The position numbers and the translations under genes were made by a program. This document shows, one piece after another, positions 49,426 to 57,345 of a stretch of DNA of 64,000 bases. Within the stretch, counting starts at the first letter, position 1. Each line of letters starts with the position of its first letter. The DNA is from Escherichia sp. E4742. GTDB lineage: Bacteria > Pseudomonadota > Gammaproteobacteria > Enterobacterales > Enterobacteriaceae. The notes beneath the pieces were generated by a model that was not told the DNA's origin, searched no databases, and was given only the letters and a program-made list of their open reading frames with translations. The stretch covers positions 992,001 to 1,056,000 of the forward strand of contig NZ_CP040443.1 in NCBI RefSeq assembly GCF_005843885.1, written 5' to 3'.

Positions 49426-51015
49426 TTATTTTTGCTTATTCAATTTTTGACCTACCGAGCCTACTGTTTGGCCTGTTGAGCCTGCTGACGTGCCCCCAGA
49501 CATCCCCCGCAACCCAGCATCCTGCAACATATTAACAGCACTGCCTCCTGATGCCTGAACTTGTCTAGAACCATCTCCCATACTTTGAGTCATCGCTCCT
49601 CCAATATACACCCCGGTCCAGGATAATGCCCCCATCCAGACCGCCGGTAAAATCAGGAACATACTGCCCATCACCAGATTCATAATCAGGTCATCTGAGG
49701 TATTCTGAAATCCTGCCATATTGAAACGGCTGTGCGTTCCCGAACTGTACAGCGCTGTAAACATCCATGAATCCAGCCATCGTGCCAGCTCCCACCAGAA
49801 CGTCAGGAAATTAGTCGCAAAAATCACAAACGTCAGTGTAATCACCGTCTTTATCTCGTACGCCGCAAACGCCAGAATCAGCGGTAACATCACGTAAATA
49901 GCCATCAACAGGATCCCCTGTACCATGGGTAATGCCTGTCGCATCGCATCCAGGGCCGGAAACGCCGCCAGACTCCCCAGCGCCACGCCCCCTGTTGAGA
50001 ACACGCGGGTCACCGCATTATCCAGCGACAAATCCGCATTCCCGCCATAACCAGCATAGGCTCTGCCACCATGTGACACTGTCATATTCACTGGACTGAC
50101 CAGACGGCGTATCACCGCTTCTTCATACTCCTTGCCTGTATTCCCGATCATTTTCATCGTCGCTGACAGACGCAGCCACATACCGGGATCGGCCTGTTTC
50201 ATCACCCGGCTTTTCAGCCCGACATCCGCCTCACTCCACCACTCATTACAGGTCGGGTAACCACCACGACCAGTATTCGGGCGTCCACTGTCACGGGATG
50301 TATTCCACGGAAACGCACTTCTCGGCATCTTTGACTGCAGCTCATTGTAATAACGCGACTGGAATGTCCTGCTGCCAATCCACTCAATATCCCGCAGCGT
50401 ATTTTTATCCGTTGTCATTCCCTGATCCTGGTGCTTCCAGCTGTACAGCGCCAGTGAGTAGCAGTCATTGGTGAAATCCTGCAGTTCTTCAATCAGCGCC
50501 TTATTGTTGATTCGGGTATGCTGAACCTCAAAACGCATCTGTCGCATATCCGGCGAACAGGGAATGGATGCCACGGCAGCCTGAGTCACCCCTTTTGAAA
50601 GTTTGTGCACCATCAGCCACCACAGCGGGATCTGCGCCGTTTTACCGTCCATGCTGGAAATCACACCGGCATACCCGGTCTTATCCGGCGCCTTCGGCGT
50701 CCATGTCCCACACTGCTTCGCACGGTTGCCGTCATACTCAATAGTCCCCAGACTGACATTGACCAGCGGCACACAGCAACTGATAATCACAAAGAATCCC
50801 ATGTACAGCGCATGTTCAATACGGGGCAGCGAGAGCAGCCCCTTATTCCCCTCATCCTCCCCTTCTTCCCTGACCCGCAACCAGATCCCAATAACCTTAA
50901 ATACCAGTGGCAGTGCAAACAGCCCGGTTCCCAGCAGCACATCCCACAGGCCATTATTAATCAGCCAGCCCAGCAGGGTCAGAAAATATTCAAGATAGCT
51001 GTTTGTTGTCATCAT
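49426..51015 (-). CDS. TraG-N-like inner-membrane mating-pair protein
   Basis: A 529-residue protein with several membrane segments (about 14-40, 62-85, then a cluster at 350-470) around a long extracytoplasmic region. A poly-Gly/Ser tail (MSGGTSAGSTGQTVGSVGQK) ends it. This is the TraG N-terminal-domain type found in GI-type ICE transfer clusters, for mating-pair stabilisation and pilus assembly. Last gene of the tra block; its start overlaps the stop of the gene before it. Confidence 0.82.
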   Translation of the reverse strand: MMTTNSYLEYFLTLLGWLINNGLWDVLLGTGLFALPLVFKVIGIWLRVREEGEDEGNKGLLSLPRIEHALYMGFFVIISCCVPLVNVSLGTIEYDGNRAKQCGTWTPKAPDKTGYAGVISSMDGKTAQIPLWWLMVHKLSKGVTQAAVASIPCSPDMRQMRFEVQHTRINNKALIEELQDFTNDCYSLALYSWKHQDQGMTTDKNTLRDIEWIGSRTFQSRYYNELQSKMPRSAFPWNTSRDSGRPNTGRGGYPTCNEWWSEADVGLKSRVMKQADPGMWLRLSATMKMIGNTGKEYEEAVIRRLVSPVNMTVSHGGRAYAGYGGNADLSLDNAVTRVFSTGGVALGSLAAFPALDAMRQALPMVQGILLMAIYVMLPLILAFAAYEIKTVITLTFVIFATNFLTFWWELARWLDSWMFTALYSSGTHSRFNMAGFQNTSDDLIMNLVMGSMFLILPAVWMGALSWTGVYIGGAMTQSMGDGSRQVQASGGSAVNMLQDAGLRGMSGGTSAGSTGQTVGSVGQKLNKQK

Positions 51016-51350
51016 CAGCCTCCCTGCGCCTTCAGCAGCGCGTATTCACAGACCAGAATAAACGCCACACTGGCGCAACAGATACGTATCAGTGGCTGGC
51101 GGTATTCCGCCCGGAATCCCGGCGCATGCGCGATACGCCAGATCCCCCAGCCCAGCAGGATATAAATGCACAGACGCCAGAGCAGCCAGCCAGAACGGTG
51201 AGCCCGCATCCACGTACTGAATGCGGCAGTTCCTTCCGGATGACGAATGGCCATATCCGCAATGAACAGCGCCACCACCATAAATGCCAGCAGGATACCG
51301 CCTGTGAGCAGCACCGCTTTCAGACGCTGACGGGCGTTACGTTTATTCAT
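51015..51350 (-). CDS. Small conjugative-transfer membrane protein
   Basis: About 111 residues from ATG 51350 (MNKRNARQRLKAVLL); a second ATG lies two codons upstream. Three to four hydrophobic segments. GI-type ICEs have a small unknown gene here between the TraH-like and TraG-like genes. GGGAG site eight bases away. Function unknown. Confidence 0.65.
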   Translation of the reverse strand: MNKRNARQRLKAVLLTGGILLAFMVVALFIADMAIRHPEGTAAFSTWMRAHRSGWLLWRLCIYILLGWGIWRIAHAPGFRAEYRQPLIRICCASVAFILVCEYALLKAQGG

Positions 51351-52797
51351 CTTCATCTGCTCCCTGCTCCAGTTGATTAATTCGGGTATCAGAGCTGTCT
51401 GCACTTTCCGTCTGCGGGTTAACGCCAACTCGCTGATTCTCACGTTCAATAATGGTCAGCACGCTGTTGCGGGCCAGTTCACGCTTCAGTTCCATCTCGT
51501 TTTTCAGCGCGGCAATCTCCCGGTCCAGCGCCTCAATACGGCGCTCCCCGTCAGCAACAGCACGAGGCTGTTCTGTTGCATTTGGTTCCGACATCCCCGT
51601 CATAATCATCCTGCGCATCAGCAGTGCTGTCTCCACCGTATCCGCCATGGCCAGTTCGCCAGCCAGACGCCCGGTCAGTGCGGCATTATCCGGATCCCGT
51701 TGCAGCGCCTTAATCACTCCGGCCGTTACCGTCAGACTGCCGGACCGGAGTCTGGCCAGATTTGCTGCTGTCGGTTTTTCCGTGCCATTAACTAGCTTCA
51801 CCAGTTGCTCCGTATTCACTTTTACGGCCTCTTCCAGCATCGGGGCAAACCCCGTTCCGGCAACAGAGGTCCCCGGCTGCTGATCTTCATCCCCGCTGGT
51901 ACACTCCGTTGCATTCACACAGGTCCGCATGGAACGATCGCCCAGTACTTTCACCACCGCCTTTGCCGCCTCTTCAGCATTGCTGAACTTACTGCAGACA
52001 CTTCCGGTACAACTGGCTGCACTGATCGTGGATGTACTGGTGACCGGCAGGTTATTCATCATGTTAAACCCCGCTGCTGCCAGATCATGTGTGGGACGAA
52101 TAGCTGGCTGTCCGGCACCACCACGACTCTGTCCGCCAATCCAGGTACTCCCTTTTTTTCCGGTCATTTTCTGTGCTTTATTGTCGGCGCTGACAGCATC
52201 CGCTTCACCACTGTTAACCAGTGACTTGTACTCCTCCATAACCGCAGCCTGTGTCCACTTGCTGCTGTCCGAGAACTCCATCATGCGCTTCGCCATGTTC
52301 TGACAGTTCAGCTGTGCCTTGTCGAACGCCACATTTGCCTGTAACACCCCGTTAGTCAGGGCGTCATACAACCCCGGATTAGCCCGCTGGATAACCATCG
52401 CCGGCAGGCTGGCCACCGCGCCCGTTGCCCCCTGTATCACATCCCCCATCAGGTTTTTAAAACCGTCCGTCACCCCGTTCAGCTGATTACCCACCGTGGT
52501 TTTCAGGTCAAAGTTGCCGCACATCAGGTTGCTGCTCCAGCCAATATCCACCCCGAGCTTCTTCATGTTGCTCCGGGTCGCCGGCTGAGATATCACTGAC
52601 CCGCCTCCCAGGGTGTAAAACAGTTTGTCCGAAATGGCACCATCAATGGATTTCCCGTACCCGATGGCACTGTCATTCACCTGTGGCAGGGAGAGGCCGA
52701 ACGTACTGCGTTCATTCTCCGCCGCACCGGCCATTGTGCTGCAGGCCAGCATGACCGCCAGTGCCACGATGTTTGTCAGTTGTGGTTTATGCTTCAT
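51343..52797 (-). CDS. TraH-like ICE protein (PFL_4711/TIGR03755 type)
   Basis: About 484 residues from ATG 52797 (AGGAAAG site); the open frame runs to 52920. Signal peptide cut near MAGA (residue 24), then the family's Cys-containing N-terminal region (SNLMCGNFDLKTTVGNQLNG), a middle with QLNCQNMAKRMMEF, and a helical C-terminus. Expected periplasmic, in outer-membrane pilus assembly of the GI-type T4SS. Overlaps the next gene by eight bases. Confidence 0.78.
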   Translation of the reverse strand: MKHKPQLTNIVALAVMLACSTMAGAAENERSTFGLSLPQVNDSAIGYGKSIDGAISDKLFYTLGGGSVISQPATRSNMKKLGVDIGWSSNLMCGNFDLKTTVGNQLNGVTDGFKNLMGDVIQGATGAVASLPAMVIQRANPGLYDALTNGVLQANVAFDKAQLNCQNMAKRMMEFSDSSKWTQAAVMEEYKSLVNSGEADAVSADNKAQKMTGKKGSTWIGGQSRGGAGQPAIRPTHDLAAAGFNMMNNLPVTSTSTISAASCTGSVCSKFSNAEEAAKAVVKVLGDRSMRTCVNATECTSGDEDQQPGTSVAGTGFAPMLEEAVKVNTEQLVKLVNGTEKPTAANLARLRSGSLTVTAGVIKALQRDPDNAALTGRLAGELAMADTVETALLMRRMIMTGMSEPNATEQPRAVADGERRIEALDREIAALKNEMELKRELARNSVLTIIERENQRVGVNPQTESADSSDTRINQLEQGADEDE

Positions 52798-52810
52798 GAT
52801 TTGCTTTCCT

Positions 52811-53785
52811 CTAAAAATTCGTACTGCCCAGGAATTTCTGGCCCCGCTTTTTGCAGCAACTGTAGGGACGCCACAGAGCAAACGCGGCATTACCGTCCTC
52901 CGGCGCGGCATGACTGCCATCCGGGAATACGGCGCAGGATGAAGAAACGGAAGGAGTCAGTCGCTGCCATTTGTGATTACGGGTGCCGGTGTTTTCTTCC
53001 ACCGCATCCGGTGGCCAGTAGCCATCCTTTTTTCGGCCTTTCAGCGACTGATAAACGTGAGGTTCTCCGGTGCGGGTGATGATATCCGCCACCCGCTGGG
53101 CCACCAGGGCTGCCGCTTTGTCATCATCGGTCTGGCTGACAAAACCGGAACGGGGGTAGATATTTCCCCACATGTCCGCATTGCGCTGATTCCCCAGCTC
53201 CCGTCTGCCGGGTATCATGGCTTCGGGATACAGGGATTCAGGCATGCCGGTACGCCAGGCAAGGCTGTCCAGCGTGCTGAGAAAATAAGGCCTCAGTGGC
53301 GTGGCAGCAGACTCACACGAATACCCGGGAATGCTGCCCCCGATAAGCAACGTTGCCGGATGCCCCAGCGCATCCGCGTATTTGAAACGGATGGCAGATT
53401 TACGCTGCCCCGGCGATTTCATATCAGCCGGGTTTCCCCCGCCAGCAGACAGCCCGGCAATCCCGCTGCTGATGGCGTTCTCCACACCGCCGGATGTCTG
53501 ACTGACCAGAGCCATTTCCCGCCAGGGATTACCGCCCGGTGCGGTATAGGTGGACACCACTGCTTCAGGAATAAAATGTGAGACCTTCACGGACGTTCTG
53601 ACCCGACACCCCGACCAGGAGCAGTGCAGCCAGTAACAGATACCGCTGACCCGCCAGCTGATGCAGCTCTGAGAAATGGCACCGGCCACTATCTGTGCCG
53701 TATTCAGGGAAGCGTCAGCCACAGAAACGGTCGCCATACACAGCAGCAGAGCACCGGCATAACGTCGTGTTCGCAGCCCCGTCAT
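52811..53785 (-). CDS. TraU-like ICE protein (PFL_4710/TIGR03756 type)
   Basis: A 324-residue secreted protein: signal peptide cut near VADA (residue 25), then many Cys (QSCISWRVSGICYWLHCSWSGCR), typical of TraU-like proteins stabilised by disulfides. A DsbA gene is encoded nearby, as these proteins need oxidation. Start overlaps the previous gene's stop by four bases. Confidence 0.8.
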   Translation of the reverse strand: MTGLRTRRYAGALLLCMATVSVADASLNTAQIVAGAISQSCISWRVSGICYWLHCSWSGCRVRTSVKVSHFIPEAVVSTYTAPGGNPWREMALVSQTSGGVENAISSGIAGLSAGGGNPADMKSPGQRKSAIRFKYADALGHPATLLIGGSIPGYSCESAATPLRPYFLSTLDSLAWRTGMPESLYPEAMIPGRRELGNQRNADMWGNIYPRSGFVSQTDDDKAAALVAQRVADIITRTGEPHVYQSLKGRKKDGYWPPDAVEENTGTRNHKWQRLTPSVSSSCAVFPDGSHAAPEDGNAAFALWRPYSCCKKRGQKFLGSTNF

Positions 53786-54177
53786 GGCTGACCTCCCTGA
53801 CTCCGGAGTCGTTCAGCCTGTGCCACATCGGTGGTGCCGTACACCACTTCCCGGTCATCGAACACCACCGCCGGATATTTTTTAAGCCCCAGCGACCAGG
53901 CGTGGGTCACATGGCGATAACGTTCTGCAAGGTCAGCCTGTGCAGGCTGCCATTCAGGAGACTGCATGTGTTCACGAACAGCTGCCTCAGCGGCTTCGGG
54001 GTCAGCCGGCAACGGACCAAAAAAAGCATCCTGCAGTTGCTGTGGCCCGTCGAGCAACACAACCTGTACATCAGGGGGTGGATTAACCGGCAGATGTGCC
54101 GAATCGGTATAAACGGTAGTGCCGGCAACTGATATCACCGGCAGGGTAAGAAAGGAATACAACAGCTTCCGGTACAT
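53782..54177 (-). CDS. PFL_4709/TIGR03757-type ICE protein (TrbC/TraW-like)
   Basis: A 131-residue secreted protein; signal peptide to about residue 18. The end (LKKYPAVVFDDREVVYGTTD) matches the TIGR03757 pattern and resembles the TrbC thioredoxin-like fold without a CxxC. First gene of this tra sub-block, reading away from the plus-strand insert. Confidence 0.72.
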   Translation of the reverse strand: MYRKLLYSFLTLPVISVAGTTVYTDSAHLPVNPPPDVQVVLLDGPQQLQDAFFGPLPADPEAAEAAVREHMQSPEWQPAQADLAERYRHVTHAWSLGLKKYPAVVFDDREVVYGTTDVAQAERLRSQGGQP

Positions 54178-54352
54178 GGAATGACTCCGTCAGACAATAC
54201 ATACCTGACAGCGTGCGCAGAACCAGAATTGAGGTCACCAATAAATTCAAAACCGGAAACTGAAAATTTCTCAGGCTTTCCTGACCAAATCCATTTTTAT
54301 TATGCTCTGGGGTATCTGAACAGACAGAGATACTTCCTTTATGTTAAAGATA

Positions 54353-54964
54353 ATGAAACAACACAAATTCGCTTTTCTTCTCACTGCATTGCTGAGCACT
54401 TTCTTTCTCAACCTGTTTCAGCCGGACGCTGCAGGTTACAATCTGAATGCAGTGCTGCAGATTGTGGCAGGCGTTAATCTGCTGCAACGTCGCTATCAGG
54501 TCGTTTCATTTATTGTGCTGCTGATAATTTTTGTCACCACACACTGGTTGCACACTACCAGCGCCATGACACAACTGTACTACTGGAGTTATCTGGTCTT
54601 TTTCCTCACCCTGTCCGTGATTGTATTCCGACAGGTGATTTTCTCTGCCCGGATAAACACAGAGTCTGTCTGTGCCGCACTGAGCGGCTTTTTACTGATT
54701 GGCTATATGGGATTTTTCATGTTCTCAGCAATAGAAAACCACATGCCTGGCGCGTTCCGGGGACTGTCGCATGATGAGCTGCAGATGATGAATGAGCTCT
54801 TCTATTATTCTTTCATCAGTATTCTGACTGTGGGTTATGGCGATATTGTGGCCGTCAGCTGGCCGGCCCGTAATGCCACCATTCTGGTTATTCTCACTGG
54901 CTATATTTACTCACTGGTTTTTATTGCCCGCATTGTCAGTGGATTTTCAGTATCAGACAAATAA
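54353..54964 (+). CDS. Potassium-channel-like membrane protein (TVGYGD filter)
   Basis: About 203 residues (MKQHKFAFLL); ATG at 54341 is another option. Several membrane helices, then a pore region with ISILTVGYGDIVAVSWPA, the selectivity filter of K+ channels (Ion_trans_2), and a final helix. Ion conduction is inferred from the filter. It is on the opposite strand to the transfer genes and interrupts them. Possible roles are membrane potential during conjugation or phage defence; neither is shown. Confidence 0.75.
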   Translation: MKQHKFAFLLTALLSTFFLNLFQPDAAGYNLNAVLQIVAGVNLLQRRYQVVSFIVLLIIFVTTHWLHTTSAMTQLYYWSYLVFFLTLSVIVFRQVIFSARINTESVCAALSGFLLIGYMGFFMFSAIENHMPGAFRGLSHDELQMMNELFYYSFISILTVGYGDIVAVSWPARNATILVILTGYIYSLVFIARIVSGFSVSDK

Positions 54965-55175
54965 TCCCCTGCGTCAGTCCCTGATATCACAGACAGAACT
55001 GAACTCACGACGTCTGAAGCTGTCACAAGTAAGTCGTATACGGCCAGGATACACACCGTACATCCTGAATACATTAACGTTATGTGGGTGGCAGCAGCCC
55101 CTGCTTCCCGCCCGGCAACTAAGGTCGGTCAGGGCTGCAGCCATTGTTCAATATCTGATTGTATAACCTGTAAAC

Positions 55176-55832
55176 ATGACTTTGATATCTGCAAAATTAA
55201 CAACCCGCGCCCTTCTGGCTTTATCCTTATTCTTCGTTGCCAGCCTGCCCGGACAGGCTGCTGTCACCGTCACTGAAGGCAGACAGTACACAAAGCTCGA
55301 TAACCCGGTAAAAGAAGCGCCGCCGGTCGTGGAATTTTTCTCATTCTACTGCCCCGCCTGCAGCAGCTTCTACAGCCCTTACCAGGTCAGTAAAAATATT
55401 GAAAACATACTGCCTGAAGGGGGGAAAGTTGAAAAATACCATGCCAGTTTTATGGGGGCGATGGGAAAACAGCTTACTGAAGCCTGGTCCATTGCCAGGG
55501 CACTGGGTGTGGAAGACAAAGTGGAAGGCCCCCTGTTTGAAGCCGTTCTGAAAGAGCGCTCGGTAAAAAGCGAAGACGATATCAGGGCGGTATTCATTCA
55601 GGCCGGCGTGGATGCCGGTGAATTTGATGCCGCCAGAAACAGCTTTATGGTAAAAACGATGACTGCCCGCCAGGAACAGGCTGCTGAGGAATTTGGTCTT
55701 ACCGGAACGCCGGCTTTTTATGTCAACGGTAAGTACCAGATTAAAAACAACGGTATTAAAGACGGCTCCACAGAAGGCTACGGAAAGGAATTTGCTGAAG
55801 TGGTGCGTCAGTTGATGATGACAAATCCCTGA
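55176..55832 (+). CDS. DsbA-family thiol-disulfide oxidoreductase (CPAC)
   Basis: A 218-residue periplasmic protein: signal peptide cut near GQAA (residue 28), thioredoxin fold with active site CPAC (FSFYCPACSSFY) and cis-proline loop TGTPAFYVNG. DsbA of E. coli has CPHC; the change to Ala should alter redox potential. It probably oxidises Cys-rich ICE proteins such as the TraU-like one. It ends before a convergent terminator. ATG at 55176 follows a 211-base gap after the channel gene. Confidence 0.85.
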   Translation: MTLISAKLTTRALLALSLFFVASLPGQAAVTVTEGRQYTKLDNPVKEAPPVVEFFSFYCPACSSFYSPYQVSKNIENILPEGGKVEKYHASFMGAMGKQLTEAWSIARALGVEDKVEGPLFEAVLKERSVKSEDDIRAVFIQAGVDAGEFDAARNSFMVKTMTARQEQAAEEFGLTGTPAFYVNGKYQIKNNGIKDGSTEGYGKEFAEVVRQLMMTNP

Positions 55833-55897
55833 CGTATTCCGGTCGTTATATCCGCTCTGCCTGTTCCGGAATACAGGCAGAGCTGCGGGTATATAAA

Positions 55898-55924
55898 ATA
55901 AAAAAACCGGGCAATCATGCCCGG
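55898..55924 (-). terminator. Terminator for the minus-strand transfer genes
   Basis: Minus-strand RNA: CCGGGCA-UGAU-UGCCCGG followed by seven U. Stops transcription entering the plus-strand dsbA region. Confidence 0.8.
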
Positions 55925-56046
55925 AAATCTGATATCTCAATGTAAGTAAGCCATCATTCGTGTTTAATATCATGATGAAACATTCACCTGACAGAGACAG
56001 AATGTTATCACCATATAACATTCATTTTTATTGCAACGTGATATTT

Positions 56047-56250
56047 TCAGACTTTTTCGTTCTCAACCGCCACACAACGAAAGTCTTCCACCCGAACTTT
56101 ATCGCCAAAAGAGCGACCGGGCTCTTTCGGAATGGAAAACATTTTCTCACACTCTGTCCGGGTCATCCGGTGGTCTGAATAACGGGTCCAGAGCACCGGC
56201 AGATTACCGGGCTTCATTATCGTTGCCGTAATTCTGTAACGCACAGCCAT
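56047..56250 (-). CDS. DUF1187-like small protein
   Basis: A 67-residue soluble protein: MAVRYRITATIMKPG, then WTRYSDHRMTRTECEKMFS and PKEPGRSFGDKVRVEDFRC. This follows the DUF1187 pattern known from phages and E. coli islands; function unknown. It stands alone between two terminators. Confidence 0.6.
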   Translation of the reverse strand: MAVRYRITATIMKPGNLPVLWTRYSDHRMTRTECEKMFSIPKEPGRSFGDKVRVEDFRCVAVENEKV

Positions 56251-56352
56251 ACTTCATCTCTGTAACCAGTATATCTTCGACTGAGCCATCACCAGTGACG
56301 TAAGCGCGAAAAAAAGTCAGCGGGGCAGCAATGGCTCATGCGAAGACAGACT

Positions 56353-56378
56353 AAAAAAAGCCCGCGTCTCCTGCGGGC
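56353..56378 (-). terminator. Intrinsic terminator
   Basis: Minus-strand RNA: GCCCGC pairs with GCGGGC across seven bases, followed by seven U (56359-56353). Confidence 0.75.
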
Positions 56379-56415
56379 GAACCGTCCAGAGCAATAAAAA
56401 AACAATGAAACAACT

Positions 56416-56613
56416 TTACCCTGAAAATTCTGCCCGTAGCCTTCTGCTGATTTCAACTCCTGAAAAATTTTTCGGATTTTTCCCGTCGGTCAGTTTCGGA
56501 AATAAAAAAACCGCACCGGAGTGCGGAAAACGATGGAAATAATGCTGGTAATAAGAGTAGATTGCATAACAATAAGTGTCTGCCCGTTCATAATAACGAA
56601 AGTCATCCATCAT
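56416..56613 (-). CDS. Uncertain small ORF overlapping a terminator
   Basis: A 65-codon frame, MMDDFRYYERADTYCYAIYS..., Tyr-rich at its start. It reads through the terminator hairpin at 56504-56526, so the C-terminal half may only be chance. A weak purine-rich site precedes it. Confidence 0.3.
   Translation of the reverse strand: MMDDFRYYERADTYCYAIYSYYQHYFHRFPHSGAVFLFPKLTDGKNPKNFSGVEISRRLRAEFSG
56504..56526 (-). terminator. Intrinsic terminator
   Basis: Minus-strand RNA: CCGCAC-UCCG-GUGCGG followed by seven U. Confidence 0.72.
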
Positions 56614-56635
56614 CTGTAATACTCTGATTTATTTT

Positions 56636-56860
56636 TCAGACTTTTTCATCAGTCGTGCCCCGCGAACGCGATGCCTCCCTGAGTGTTTTTCTCTTTCCTT
56701 TCCCCTTTCTGATACTGAAAATAACTTCTTTAAGCCCCAACGACACGACATATACCACGACCAACAGAATCAGTGCGACAGACAGAAAAAACCATGGGTC
56801 ATCAATTATCCGTTCCCTTACCGGCCCCAGCCCTCCCGGTAAATCATAACCAGAGTTCAT
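56636..56860 (-). CDS. Small single-helix membrane protein of the transfer block
   Basis: A 74-residue protein with one membrane helix (residues 26-45, FFLSVALILLVVVYVVSLGL) and a very basic C-terminus (RKGKGKRKTLREASRSRG). AGGGATG site. Located between VirB4-associated genes and the terminators; not assigned to a TIGR family. Confidence 0.5.
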   Translation of the reverse strand: MNSGYDLPGGLGPVRERIIDDPWFFLSVALILLVVVYVVSLGLKEVIFSIRKGKGKRKTLREASRSRGTTDEKV

Positions 56861-56960
56861 ACTTCATCCCTCTTTATTTAATCTGAAATACGCCATATAT
56901 CACTGTCACCCCGGTCAGTGCGGGCACCGGAGCAGCATTAAAATCAGTGCACATATCCCC

Positions 56961-57341
56961 TCACTTTAACTCAGCCAGCCACAGCAGCAGATAACACAAA
57001 TCAGCAGCATCGGTCACCGGGATATACCAGCGGGGATGTGCATACTCCTCCTCCGACGGCCAGCCCTCATGGCCACTCACCGTCAGCAGGAGATTCACCT
57101 GCTGACCCGACCGCCCTTCCAGTGCCACCGCCACGCTGCTGTTCACCCCCACACGCTGAGGCTGGCAACAGATACGCGTCACCGGCCCCAGCTGCTTCTG
57201 CAGATGCCCGCGCAGACGCTCAAGATTATCCCGGGTGGCACTACTGGCACCGGGCTGCCCCTGTGGTGGCAGCACAAACACACTTCCGGCAGGATGCCCC
57301 TGTGAAACCTCTTCCGGCTCCGGATATTTCAGACACAGCAT
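56961..57341 (-). CDS. Hypothetical protein downstream of VirB4
   Basis: A 126-residue soluble protein starting MLCLKYPEPEEVSQGH. It overlaps or abuts the VirB4 stop (57346) by a few bases, so is co-transcribed. A Trp/Tyr-rich C-terminus (HPRWYIPVTDAADLCYLLLW) is visible. Conserved place in this ICE block suggests a transfer role; family not named. Confidence 0.55.
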   Translation of the reverse strand: MLCLKYPEPEEVSQGHPAGSVFVLPPQGQPGASSATRDNLERLRGHLQKQLGPVTRICCQPQRVGVNSSVAVALEGRSGQQVNLLLTVSGHEGWPSEEEYAHPRWYIPVTDAADLCYLLLWLAELK

Positions 57342-57345
57342 CGTC

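Noticed and set aside
54181..54477. 98-codon plus-strand ORF before the channel gene
   Set aside because: It runs out of phase into the channel coding sequence, which has the clear TVGYGD motif in another frame.
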